From contig JAIVHN010000189.1 in assembly GCA_020201015.1 (NCBI GenBank), positions 1-9,009 on the forward strand: a DNA stretch of 9,009 nucleotides. The letters are read 5' to 3'. The position numbers and the translations under genes are program-made. A model generated the notes under the pieces. That model searched no databases. It worked only from the letters and a program-made list of their open reading frames with translations, and had not been told where the DNA came from. Source of the stretch: Spirochaeta sp. (GTDB lineage: Bacteria > Spirochaetota > Spirochaetia > DSM-27196 > SLAA01). Each line of letters opens with the position of its first letter. Position 1 is the stretch's first letter. Shown here one piece after another: positions 1 to 7,114 of this stretch.

Positions 1-1793
1 CCGCCGACACCGTTCGTTTTCGACGGGGCAACCCGGAGCAGGCATTTGCAGATGCGGATTTGGTAGTAGAGGGTGAGTACTTTACCCCGCAGATTGAGCA
101 TGCCTACCTTGAACCAGAAGCTTGTCTTGCTGTTCCCGGCTCACAACCGGCGGTTACGGTGTACACCGCAAACCAGGGCTCGGGGCCATACCAAAAAATG
201 ATTGCGGCAACGTTGGCCATTGAACCCGAGCAGGTTCGCGTCGTCTATACCCCGGCAGGAGGCGGATTTGGAGGCAAAGAGGAACCAACGGTTCAGATTC
301 AAGCCGCGCTTGCCGCACGCCTCACAGGCCGCCCAGTAAAGATTGTGCTCAAGCGCAGTGAGTCAATTCGGATGAGTACCAAACGCCATGGGAGTCGCAT
401 TCGCATTCGCCATGCAGTCCGAAAGGACGGTACGTTATTGGCGGTGGAGACTGACACCGTGGTTGATTCCGGCTCCTATCTCTCGCTCAGCAAGCCTGTT
501 ATCTTCCGCACCGTTATAATGGCTGGTGGCCCCTACGAAATTCCAAACGCCTCAATAAACTCCTGCGGAGTGTACACCAACACGAATCCGTCGGGAGCTT
601 TTCGCGGCTTCGGCAGCACGCAGATCTGCTTTGCTGTGGAACTGCAGATGGACAAGATTGCGCACGCCTTAGACATCGACCCCATTGAACTTCGTCGCAA
701 GAATGCGCTTGCACCCGGCAAAACAACCGTGACCGGCCATCTGCTGCCGGAGGGGAATCCCTACCCCGAGACGGTGAACCAGGTTGCCGATGCACTGGCG
801 GCCGCGCTCAAGGAAATAACGCCGACCCATGGGAAAAAACTCGGCGTTGGTTTTGCAAGCGCCTATAAGAATGTCGGTGTTGGAAAAGGAATGCCGGATG
901 AAGCCTCGGCCGCGGTAGAGTTGCGTGAGGACGGCTCGGTGCGCATTTTTGTCGGGGCCACCGACATGGGGCAAGGCTCGGACACCGTAATGGCACAGAT
1001 TGCAGCCGAACGCCTTGGCATTCCGTACAATCTGGTAGATGTTGTGTCTTCCGACACCGAACGCTGCCCGGAGGCTGGCCTCACTACCGCCTCACGCCAG
1101 ACTTTTGTTAGCGGCAACGCAGTTAACGGCGCCGCAGGCCTCCTGCTTGAAACACTCCGGAGGCCGGAGGGCCTCAACCTGGCGGGCTCCGCCGAGGAGC
1201 ATGCCCGCAAGACCTTGGCAGAACTCTATGGCGAACACTACAAAGGTGAGCGACTACGACTGGAGTATCGCTACCGTCCGCCACGCACCATGCCGCTACC
1301 GGAAGACTGTGAGGCGGTGGTCCCCGACCACCCCGAGGGACACGCGATCCATTTTGCCTACTGTTATACAAGCATGGCGGCCATTGTGGAGCTTAATCCC
1401 GACGGCAGCGACCTACGGGTGCTGCGGCTGATCACGGCCCAGGACGTTGGACGGGCTCTGCATCGCCAGAATGTCTTGGGTCAAGTGGAAGGTGCGGTTA
1501 TCATGGGTTATGGTTACGGGGTTCGTGAAAGGTTTGAATCCGGGAGGAACGGCACGGCTACCACCACCATTAACTCGCTTGGTGTACCTCGCTTTCTCGA
1601 CTCGCCGGTGCTGGAAACCTATATTGTGGAGGCGGCTCATCCGGCCGGGCCCTACGGCGCAAAAGGAATTGGTGAGATACCGCTGAATCCGGCCGCGCCT
1701 GCAATTGCAGCCGCCGTGCATAATGCAATTGGTGTGTACCCCGACAGCTTGCCCTTTGGAACAACGCTGCCGGAGCTGGTGGGCGGCTCTTAG
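1..1793 (+). CDS. Xanthine dehydrogenase-family molybdopterin-binding subunit (5' partial)
   Basis: Large, molybdenum cofactor-binding subunit of a molybdenum hydroxylase, the xanthine dehydrogenase/aldehyde oxidase superfamily that hydroxylates purines, N-heterocycles or aldehydes in the cytoplasm. The open frame runs from base 3 to the TAG at 1791-1793 with no stop, so the true start lies upstream; 596 residues are present. Family subunits are usually about 700-780 residues, so roughly the first 150, including most of the hammerhead domain, are missing. Visible motifs are GGGFGGK (nt 258-278), GAFRGFG (594-614), GATDMGQGSDT (954-986) and the C-terminal GAKGIGE (1656-1676), whose Glu is the expected catalytic base. 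The segment after GAFRGFG resembles selenium-dependent xanthine dehydrogenase-like members, but substrate cannot be set from sequence. The FAD and 2Fe-2S subunits are not in the window. The end is convergent with the PLP enzyme gene, overlapping by 4 bp. The family is sure; the substrate is not. Confidence 0.93.
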   Translation, partial: ADTVRFRRGNPEQAFADADLVVEGEYFTPQIEHAYLEPEACLAVPGSQPAVTVYTANQGSGPYQKMIAATLAIEPEQVRVVYTPAGGGFGGKEEPTVQIQAALAARLTGRPVKIVLKRSESIRMSTKRHGSRIRIRHAVRKDGTLLAVETDTVVDSGSYLSLSKPVIFRTVIMAGGPYEIPNASINSCGVYTNTNPSGAFRGFGSTQICFAVELQMDKIAHALDIDPIELRRKNALAPGKTTVTGHLLPEGNPYPETVNQVADALAAALKEITPTHGKKLGVGFASAYKNVGVGKGMPDEASAAVELREDGSVRIFVGATDMGQGSDTVMAQIAAERLGIPYNLVDVVSSDTERCPEAGLTTASRQTFVSGNAVNGAAGLLLETLRRPEGLNLAGSAEEHARKTLAELYGEHYKGERLRLEYRYRPPRTMPLPEDCEAVVPDHPEGHAIHFAYCYTSMAAIVELNPDGSDLRVLRLITAQDVGRALHRQNVLGQVEGAVIMGYGYGVRERFESGRNGTATTTINSLGVPRFLDSPVLETYIVEAAHPAGPYGAKGIGEIPLNPAAPAIAAAVHNAIGVYPDSLPFGTTLPELVGGS

Positions 1794-3253
1794 AGCAACC
1801 CAACCTCTTTGTTGAACTCATCGATCATGGCGTCGATTTTGGGCGCCAGCGCCTGAATGTTTGTCCAGTACTCACGGTCGTACCACTGTGCGTTGAGTTC
1901 CTCGGAGTTTCGTCCCTGCTGCTCAACCCAGGTAAAGTACTTGAGGTTGTGAACCCGCAGGCGCTCGTAATAGGTCAATTCCAAAACGTTAAGATAGTTC
2001 TGCTTCTCAATAGAGCCTGCAAAATAGCGAGCGGCGTCCATCTCCGAAAGTGGGCCGTTCGCTTCTACCAAGTCATCTACACGAGAGTTGTACAGCTCCA
2101 TGGAGTCGGTTATCACCGTCACCATTACATCATCCGGGCCAAGCTCATAGTACTTTGCCGTTTTTACGGCAGCCAACATATTCCCAATTCCAGATATCCC
2201 AAGCGACGGAAGCGACTCAATAGTTTCATCCGAGATACCCCTTGAGGCCAGATATGCGCGGCCAGCATCTTCATTAAAGACGCGAGTTAGGTCCATGCAG
2301 TCTTGATCATCCACCGCCACTACAAGATCGGTATTACGCACGTTGTGCACCCACGGCACGTGCTTGTCGCCAATTCCTTCAATGCGATGATCACCAAAAC
2401 CGTTGCGCAGCAAGGTGGGGCACTGAAGCGCCTCTGCTGCAGCAACGACACTGTGCGGATAGAGTTGTTTCAGTTTGTCACCGGCCGCCAGTGTTCCTCC
2501 GGATCCGGTGGAGGAAACATACCCGGCGTAATTCTCAGGCTTGACCCCGGCTGCGCCCAGCATCTCCACAATGGCGTCGGCCGTTACCTCATAGTGCCAG
2601 AGATAGTTGCCGAACTCCTCAAACTGATTAAAAATGACGATATCGTCACCACGAGTCTTCCTCAGATCCCAGCAGGCATCAAAGATCTCTTTGACGTTGC
2701 TCTCGGTTCCGGGGGTTGCTATGACTTCACCGGCAATCTGCTTGAGCCACGCGAACCGCTCACGGCTCATGCCCTCGGGAAGGATCGCAATTGAGTCACA
2801 GCCAAGGAGCGCCGAGTTGTAGGCGCCACCACGGCAGTAGTTCCCGGTAGACGGCCAGACCGCCTTCTGGTTGGCCGCGTCATACCTGCCGCTTACCAGA
2901 GCAGGCGCTAAACATCCATAGGTTGCCCCAACCTTGTGGGCACCGGTAGGAAACCACTGCCCGACTATCCCCAGAATGCGACACGGAGCACCGGTGAGCT
3001 CCGGCGGGAGTTCAATATAGTTTACTCCGCCAAAGGTGCCGCCCTTAGCAACTGGCTCGTTTTTCCATGTAATGCGGAATAAATTTGCCGGGTCAACGTC
3101 CCAGAGACCAACCTCGCCCAGTCGAGTGTGAATTTTTTCCGGCATCGAGGCCGGATTTCTCATCTCACTAAACTTTGGAAGTATTATTCCACGCTCACGA
3201 CAACGTTGAATATTGCGTTCCCGTACATCGGGGTGCAGAGTCAGATCAATCAT
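1790..3253 (-). CDS. Fold-type II PLP-dependent enzyme (cysteine synthase/TrpB-like), function unassigned
   Basis: A 487-residue cytoplasmic PLP enzyme of fold type II, the group holding cysteine synthase, tryptophan synthase beta, threonine synthase and diaminopropionate ammonia-lyase. The likely Schiff-base lysine is K107 in PTGAHKVGA, resembling the HK of TrpB. STGNYCRGG (135-143) fits the substrate-carboxylate loop, and SSTGSGGT (247-254) the glycine-rich loop that binds the PLP phosphate. An extra acidic/aromatic C-terminal region follows about residue 400, and the protein is longer than plain cysteine synthase (about 310). I place the start at ATG 3251-3253 because GGAG lies 5 nt upstream; in-frame starts at 3268 and 3295 lack as good a site. 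I recognise the sequence type as a conserved PLP-dependent family in clostridia and spirochaetes but know no proven reaction. It is distinct in motif from OrtB and from YgeX. It faces a molybdenum hydroxylase gene, which weakly suggests catabolism of a nitrogen compound. Confidence 0.9.
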   Translation of the reverse strand: MIDLTLHPDVRERNIQRCRERGIILPKFSEMRNPASMPEKIHTRLGEVGLWDVDPANLFRITWKNEPVAKGGTFGGVNYIELPPELTGAPCRILGIVGQWFPTGAHKVGATYGCLAPALVSGRYDAANQKAVWPSTGNYCRGGAYNSALLGCDSIAILPEGMSRERFAWLKQIAGEVIATPGTESNVKEIFDACWDLRKTRGDDIVIFNQFEEFGNYLWHYEVTADAIVEMLGAAGVKPENYAGYVSSTGSGGTLAAGDKLKQLYPHSVVAAAEALQCPTLLRNGFGDHRIEGIGDKHVPWVHNVRNTDLVVAVDDQDCMDLTRVFNEDAGRAYLASRGISDETIESLPSLGISGIGNMLAAVKTAKYYELGPDDVMVTVITDSMELYNSRVDDLVEANGPLSEMDAARYFAGSIEKQNYLNVLELTYYERLRVHNLKYFTWVEQQGRNSEELNAQWYDREYWTNIQALAPKIDAMIDEFNKEVGLL

Positions 3254-3351
3254 GGTTACTCCATTCATATCTGCGACCAGTGAGGGGAGTCGCATGCTTT
3301 CGGTTTACTGTTACTCACAGCCTTTAATATACCCGCTAAACTCTCAAACGG
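3254..3351 (-). promoter_or_regulatory. Leader of the PLP enzyme gene with a possible stem-loop
   Basis: This 98-bp gap separates the PIN toxin stop from the PLP enzyme start, both read on the - strand. A 6-bp inverted repeat (TGCGAC/GTCGCA, positions 3272-3277 and 3289-3294) encloses an 11-nt loop. Bases ACTCC on the - strand (3286-3290) also complement the GGAGT that holds the ribosome binding site (3258-3262), so two exclusive foldings are possible. An AT-rich TATATT lies further upstream but no well-spaced -35 partner is visible. The PLP gene may therefore have its own weak promoter or be read through from the toxin-antitoxin pair. Any regulatory role is inference. Confidence 0.3.
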
Positions 3352-3756
3352 CTACAGCCTACTCAGGAGCTCGCGGGCGGTGAGTACCGTGACGGGAAGG
3401 TGTTCCCGGGCCTCGAGGATATGGGCGTCGCCACTAATCAGGTGGGTTCCAGGTCGAACCCGGGCGGCATTAATAAAGTGATCATCGCTAGGATCTTCGG
3501 AAATCCAGGTATCCGTGGGAACGTTCTCGCTGATCTTATGGAACCACGGCTGGATTTCCTCCTCTAACAGATACTTGATTTCCAGCTCGCTCAGTCGGAG
3601 CTTGGGATATGCCAGTACCCGCAGATACTCCTCAAGAATGGGATCTGTTAGCAGCGGCAGGAGCCGCCCCTCCAGAATAGCTCGGTGGATGCCGACCATT
3701 GTTCCCCTGAAGAGCAAAACGGAAATCAGGATATTGGTATCAAGAACCGTAAGCAC
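3352..3756 (-). CDS. PIN-domain ribonuclease toxin (type II toxin-antitoxin)
   Basis: A 134-residue single-domain PIN protein, matching the usual length of VapC-like and COG1569-type toxins, which are metal-dependent ribonucleases that cut RNA when freed from their antitoxin. The acidic metal site is complete: D6 in VLDTNILIS, E42/E43 in the second helix, D91/D92 in DPSDDHFI, and D110 in ISGDAHIL. The start is GTG at 3754-3756, with GAGG 6 nt upstream; this places the first catalytic Asp close to the N-terminus as is normal. The gene begins inside the last 17 bp of the antitoxin gene, so the two are probably translationally coupled, with antitoxin made first. The target RNA cannot be told from sequence. 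A non-toxin PIN nuclease is less likely given the partner gene. Confidence 0.88.
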   Translation of the reverse strand: MLTVLDTNILISVLLFRGTMVGIHRAILEGRLLPLLTDPILEEYLRVLAYPKLRLSELEIKYLLEEEIQPWFHKISENVPTDTWISEDPSDDHFINAARVRPGTHLISGDAHILEAREHLPVTVLTARELLSRL

Positions 3757-3985
3757 GTCTGGCCTCGGCTACGATATCGGCCAGATCGTCCTCGGTTATT
3801 TCCAGGCTGCCAACCTTGTCCCGGATTGCGGCCAGCTGCGGGCTTTCCAGGGGGCGAATCACCACGGGCTCCAGAACAATCCGTCCGGATTCCCAGCGAG
3901 CGTCAAAATAGGTTTGATCCGGGCAGTGTCGGAGGACTTCCCCGGGCAGGGTCAACTGGTTTTTACTAGTCACTTTGCAGAGCAT
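3740..3985 (-). CDS. AbrB/MazE/SpoVT-fold antitoxin
   Basis: An 81-residue small protein whose N-terminal half (residues 3-40, KVTSKNQLTLP...GRIVLEP) matches the swapped-hairpin AbrB/MazE DNA-binding fold. The C-terminal half, with the acidic stretch EITEDDLADIVAEA, is likely the segment that wraps around and blocks the PIN toxin. Such antitoxins bind their own promoter as dimers, usually with the toxin as co-repressor. The start is taken as ATG 3983-3985, with AAGGGG 5 nt upstream; a GTG two codons earlier overlaps that site and is less likely. The gene overlaps the downstream toxin by 17 bp. A promoter and palindrome lie directly upstream (4004-4033). Family assignment rests on motif and gene order; no homolog search was possible. 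Confidence 0.85.
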   Translation of the reverse strand: MLCKVTSKNQLTLPGEVLRHCPDQTYFDARWESGRIVLEPVVIRPLESPQLAAIRDKVGSLEITEDDLADIVAEARRAYGS

Positions 3986-4003
3986 ATGCACCCCTTCTGA
4001 GTA

Positions 4004-4033
4004 AGTCTACGTGGTATAAGCTTATCTCGTCAA
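4004..4033 (-). promoter_or_regulatory. Candidate promoter and operator of the toxin-antitoxin pair
   Basis: On the - strand a -35-like TTGACG (4028-4033) and a -10-like TAGACT (4004-4009) are separated by 18 bp. A perfect 10-bp palindrome, ATAAGCTTAT (4016-4025), lies inside the spacer, where a bound antitoxin dimer would block RNA polymerase. The predicted transcript start would fall only about 10-15 nt before the antitoxin start, giving a very short leader containing the AAGGGG site. The -10 matches consensus at only 4 of 6 positions, so the promoter call is tentative. Confidence 0.4.
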
Positions 4034-4176
4034 GTAAGAATGTAAGGAACAAAGGTATCTCTATCCGAGTCTTTTATAAACTTCCCACGACCGGTGCTGT
4101 CTTCTTGTGCGATGCTCCTGCAGTAACTGGCCTCTCACCTTGGGGGCTCCAACGGAAGTCGCTCTATCGCCACCGC
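4034..4176. other. Intergenic stretch between kinase end and toxin-antitoxin promoter
   Basis: The gap from the kinase stop to the antitoxin start is 191 bp in all. Apart from the promoter and operator candidate described at 4004-4033, I see no ORF with a ribosome binding site, no tRNA, and no convincing rho-independent terminator for the sugar operon. A TATAAA-like box (- strand, near 4074-4080) lacks a well-spaced -35. Operon termination here may be rho-dependent or read-through. Confidence 0.4.
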
Positions 4177-5112
4177 CTACATGAGATCGATAAGCTTCGC
4201 CACCGAGAGCCAGTACTTCTCGTCTAGCAGGCGCGCGGCTCCGACAATGGCGGCATCTTCATGAAGTGTTGAGAGCCGAACATCCACTGCAACTTCGTTG
4301 GCTTCCAATGCGTGTTCGAGTGCTACCCCCCACAGAAAATGAGCCTTGGCGATGTTTCCGCCGACAACCAATGATTCCGCGCAAAAAAGTTTGAGCCATG
4401 GGCCTACGAACTCACCGAGTTGTTTACCGCGCCGGCGAAAGGCTACAAGCGCAGAGTCATCACCTTCCCTCGCACGGTCGGCCAGGGCCCGGACACCGGT
4501 GACTGTGTGCCCGGAGACTGAGGCATACTCCGCCACGAAACCTCGGGTCGAGAAGTAGTCGTCGGCTATGCCTTCGTGATAGGGCAGGTGCCACAGGCAG
4601 CCATGCGGGGGTACCGCCTCGCCATCTAGGACGGGCACTCCACTACGAACAAAAGCGGAGCCAAAGCCGGTGCCAAGGGTAAGCGCAACAGACCGTGCAT
4701 ACCCCGCAGTCGCACCACGCCACGCCTCACCAATAGCAAATGCAGTCGCGTCGTTCACAAAGCGAATGGGAAGCCCACGGTCTACACCGAGCGCCGAACG
4801 AAAGGCGTCTCCGACCTTCACACCTTCTAGGCTCTCGTACTTGCGGCCCTTGTTGAACAGTACCACACCCCGGCTGTAATCAAAGGGGCTAGGCATAGCA
4901 CACGCTATACCGGCAAGCTCGGCCTCTCCAAGAAACAGCAAGCTTTCGTGCAATGCCTGGGTCCACACCTCTAAAACGTGCTCGGCACCTTGGGCACTAT
5001 CAACGGCCCGAGCGGTGCGGCTTTCCAGTACAAGCGAACCGGACTCCACACCGACCAGGGCCGAGCTTATGTGGCTGCCGCCGATATCACACGCAAGGGC
5101 TACCCGTTCCAT
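4177..5112 (-). CDS. ROK-family sugar kinase, zinc motif missing
   Basis: A 311-residue cytoplasmic ROK-family protein (Repressor, ORF, Kinase), at the usual length for a kinase and with no DNA-binding N-terminus, so a sugar kinase rather than a repressor. The phosphate-binding motif ACDIGGS starts at residue 7 and the catalytic Asp is D121 in FVNDATAFAIGEA. ATP-site glycines follow in TLGTGFGSA (145-153) and VVGGNIAKA (249-257). The start ATG 5110-5112 is chosen because it puts the DxGG motif near the N-terminus; the frame continues upstream only into the permease gene. The start is 19 nt after the permease stop, with just a weak GGG upstream, so translation is probably coupled. The cysteine cluster CxCGxxGCxE typical of ROK proteins is absent; residues 168-191 contain a single Cys and HxxxH-type histidines instead. 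It probably phosphorylates the hexose or epimerised sugar delivered by this operon; the exact substrate is unknown. Confidence 0.87.
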   Translation of the reverse strand: MERVALACDIGGSHISSALVGVESGSLVLESRTARAVDSAQGAEHVLEVWTQALHESLLFLGEAELAGIACAMPSPFDYSRGVVLFNKGRKYESLEGVKVGDAFRSALGVDRGLPIRFVNDATAFAIGEAWRGATAGYARSVALTLGTGFGSAFVRSGVPVLDGEAVPPHGCLWHLPYHEGIADDYFSTRGFVAEYASVSGHTVTGVRALADRAREGDDSALVAFRRRGKQLGEFVGPWLKLFCAESLVVGGNIAKAHFLWGVALEHALEANEVAVDVRLSTLHEDAAIVGAARLLDEKYWLSVAKLIDLM

Positions 5113-5131
5113 AGGACCCAACAAACCGGCC

Positions 5132-5989
5132 TTAGCCTTTGACCGAACCGGCAAGCATGCCGCGAATGAAGTACTTACCCAGCACAATATAAATAACCAG
5201 TGTGGGCACCGCAGCAATGAGAGCACCGGCCATCTGCACGTTCCATTCAACAACCTGACTTCCAGCCAAGTTCTGCAGTGCCACCGTAATTGGTTGCACA
5301 CCTGGACGCTGAGTAATGGTAACTGCAAACAGAAAGTCGTTCCACACACTGGTGAACTGCCAAATGACGACTACCACTAAGCCCGGGGCCGACAGCGGCA
5401 ACATAATGCGCCGGTACACGCCAAAGAGTTCAAGCCCATCAATATATCCGGCTTCAAGAAGTTCGTCCGGAATCTCGGCGTAGAAGTTTCGAAACATGAG
5501 AGTTGTTATGGGTATGCCGTAGATCACATGAGTGAGAATAAGTCCGCCCAAGCTTCCGTAAAGCCCTACACGACTCAGGAATTGAACAAGCGGGATCAGA
5601 ATAGCTTGATACGGGATGAACATTCCAAACAGAACCAACGCAAAGACAATGTTGGCCCCCCGAAACCGCCATTTGGAGAACACATAGCCGTTGATGGAGC
5701 CAAGTGCTGCTGCAAGGAGTGTTGCCGGAATTACTAAAATAAAGCTGTTTCGTAGATTGGGTGCCAAGCGAATCAGAGCCACACCAAAAGCCTCGAGACT
5801 GACTGACCGCGGGAAGACCCACATCTCAGATAGGCTGACGTTTGCAAAAGACTTCAGGCTGGTTGCCAGCAAAACATAGACCGGCGCCAGGAACAGTAGG
5901 ACAAAGACTGCAAGCACCAGGTACAACAAAGCTCGCCGCTGCATTACCGCACGGCGGGCCGGATTAGGTGAGGATACGCTGGCACTCAT
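5132..5989 (-). CDS. Sugar ABC transporter permease, MalG/GtsC type
   Basis: A 285-residue inner-membrane permease of the carbohydrate uptake family 1 ABC importers, pairing with the permease encoded just upstream. About six hydrophobic segments are visible, the first at residues 19-43. The cytoplasmic EAA loop that docks the ATPase is at 179-198 (EAGYIDG...IMLP). The C-terminus YFIRGMLAGSVKG is characteristic of MalG-like subunits. The start ATG 5987-5989 shares its A with the TAA stop of the upstream permease (TAATG), and AAGGA lies about 6 nt before it, indicating strong translational coupling. No ATPase gene is in the window; such systems often use a shared MsmX/UgpC-type ATPase. Length and motifs are normal and the gene appears intact. 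Confidence 0.94.
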   Translation of the reverse strand: MSASVSSPNPARRAVMQRRALLYLVLAVFVLLFLAPVYVLLATSLKSFANVSLSEMWVFPRSVSLEAFGVALIRLAPNLRNSFILVIPATLLAAALGSINGYVFSKWRFRGANIVFALVLFGMFIPYQAILIPLVQFLSRVGLYGSLGGLILTHVIYGIPITTLMFRNFYAEIPDELLEAGYIDGLELFGVYRRIMLPLSAPGLVVVVIWQFTSVWNDFLFAVTITQRPGVQPITVALQNLAGSQVVEWNVQMAGALIAAVPTLVIYIVLGKYFIRGMLAGSVKG

Positions 5990-6879
5990 TAGTGTTCCTT
6001 CCTAAAGGTATACACAAGATACGGTATTATGACCACCGCAACCATCAACAGCATGACAGTTGAAATGGCGGCTCCTTCGCCATAACGATTGCCGCGAAAG
6101 GTGGTCTCAAACATGAACACGCCGGGGAAGTCGGTAGCAAATGCAGGGCCCTTGCCGGTCATGGCCATGACAAGGTCAAAGATCTTGAGCGAAATATGCC
6201 CCAGCACAATCATGGCGGAAAGCGTAATTGGTCTCAGCATTGGGAGTATAATGCGGCGTATTATGGTAATTTCGTTTGCGCCGTCCATGCGGGCGGACTC
6301 CAGTAGCTCGCCGGGAATTGAACGCAGCCCGGCCAGGTAGATGGCCATAGTGTATCCAATGAACTGCCACGATGCAGCCGCGATAATGGAAATAAGGGCA
6401 AGATGAAAACCGGCAATTCGTGTTGTGTCGGTGTACCAGCCCCAACTTGACGGAAGGCCAACCGCAGCAAAAATCACGTTTACACCGGCCGTTGGGTTCA
6501 GCACCCAGCGCCAGAGAACGCCGGTCACGATAAATGAGAGCGCCATTGGGAACATATATACAGTGCGAAAGAAGCCCTCGCCACGAATCTGTTTATTAAT
6601 AAGATAGGCAAGCAAGAATCCGAACACAATGCACGTAGCAATGAAAAAAACGGTAAAGTACGCAGTATTCCAGAGATCAATTTGAAATCGGTTTGAACCG
6701 AAAAGGCGCAGGTAGTTCTTGAGTCCTACAAAGGTGTAGTCCGGTCGAATTCCCTCCCACGCGCTCATTGAGGTGCGCAAGGACCAGAAAATAAAGCCGT
6801 ACACAAAAATGGCAATAACAACAATGCTTGGTGAAACCAGCAGAACCGCTTTCCGAAGCTCTTTCTTTGATCTAATCAT
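5989..6879 (-). CDS. Sugar ABC transporter permease, MalF/GtsB type
   Basis: A 296-residue inner-membrane permease, the MalF/UgpA-type partner of the downstream MalG-type protein. The N-terminal membrane segment is at about residues 11-33, followed by a short periplasmic region, then five further hydrophobic segments. The EAA loop runs from E194 to P213 (ESARMDG...IILP). The stretch TGKGPAFATDFPG and the following FRGNRYGEGAA (241-271) resemble permeases of the glucose/mannose branch. I choose ATG 6877-6879 because GAGAGGG lies 8 nt upstream; an in-frame GTG at 6933 starts inside a hairpin and has no clear site. The gap to the binding-protein end is 82 bp and contains a strong stem-loop. The gene is intact. 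Confidence 0.93.
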   Translation of the reverse strand: MIRSKKELRKAVLLVSPSIVVIAIFVYGFIFWSLRTSMSAWEGIRPDYTFVGLKNYLRLFGSNRFQIDLWNTAYFTVFFIATCIVFGFLLAYLINKQIRGEGFFRTVYMFPMALSFIVTGVLWRWVLNPTAGVNVIFAAVGLPSSWGWYTDTTRIAGFHLALISIIAAASWQFIGYTMAIYLAGLRSIPGELLESARMDGANEITIIRRIILPMLRPITLSAMIVLGHISLKIFDLVMAMTGKGPAFATDFPGVFMFETTFRGNRYGEGAAISTVMLLMVAVVIIPYLVYTFRKEH

Positions 6880-6907
6880 GCGCACGGCCCTCTCAGAAGA
6901 ATGGTAT

Positions 6908-6933
6908 GTGCGCCCTGCCACGGCAGGACGCAC
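6908..6933 (-). repeat. Strong intergenic stem-loop between binding protein and permease genes
   Basis: On the - strand, GTGCGTCCTGC and GCAGGGCGCAC can form an 11-bp stem (one G-U pair) closed by a CGTG tetraloop. It is not followed by a T-run, so it is not a standard rho-independent terminator. Hairpins at this place are known in sugar operons, such as malE-malF, where they protect the upstream binding-protein message from 3' exonucleases and reduce downstream expression. That role is inferred here from position. Confidence 0.6.
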
Positions 6934-6961
6934 CGGACTATGACAAATTTACCATAAAAAG

Positions 6962-7114
6962 CTAGCGAGCGTACTGCTCAGCAAGCTCTTGAAACTCCTC
7001 CGCCGCATCATCAAAATCACCGCTATTGACGAGCGCGTTCACCACGTCGTTAATTCGCGTAACCCAAGACTCGGACGCTGCCGCGCCATGCGCAACACTC
7101 GGAACAATGGTGTC
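6962..7114 (-). pseudogene. Displaced C-terminal end of the sugar-binding protein gene
   Basis: This 50-codon stretch (DTIVPSVAHGAAASESW... to ...LAEQYAR, stop TAG) is the expected C-terminus of glucose/mannose-type binding proteins, where PS(V/L)AHG is conserved. It lies in a different frame from the upstream part of the gene, and no start with a ribosome binding site precedes it. Joining the two parts gives about 361 residues, still 55-65 short of homologs, because the region that normally follows FLMLSD (LPKGA..., wL, KGSIPAR) is absent. The simplest reading is a deletion of 3n+1 bases around 7112-7125. The codons after the break still make good protein sense, so the lesion is recent or artefactual. 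Confidence 0.75.

Noticed and set aside
1039..1431. 130-codon + strand frame inside the molybdenum hydroxylase gene
   Set aside because: The product is Arg/Pro/Ala-rich typical of an out-of-frame reading, while the main frame holds conserved family motifs throughout this stretch.
2303..2794. 163-codon open frame on the + strand opposite the PLP enzyme gene
   Set aside because: It has no ribosome binding site or recognisable motif and lies fully inside a strongly conserved gene on the other strand, so it is a shadow frame.
3740..3756. The 17-bp antitoxin/toxin overlap as a frameshift in one fused gene
   Set aside because: Both parts are complete small proteins of normal length with their own start and ribosome binding site; overlap is common in toxin-antitoxin pairs.
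3515..4000. 161-codon open frame on the + strand across the toxin-antitoxin pair
   Set aside because: The opposite strand encodes two proteins with clear PIN and AbrB motifs and good ribosome binding sites; the + strand product has low-complexity Ser/Arg-rich sequence and no family signature.
5113..5349. 79-residue N-terminal extension of the ROK kinase frame
   Set aside because: It lies wholly within the permease coding region in another frame, is Cys/Trp/Leu-rich junk-like sequence, and would displace the DxGG motif from the N-terminus.
6908..6933. Reading the intergenic hairpin as a rho-independent terminator
   Set aside because: Neither strand has a T-run after the stem, and termination here would cut the permeases off from their operon.
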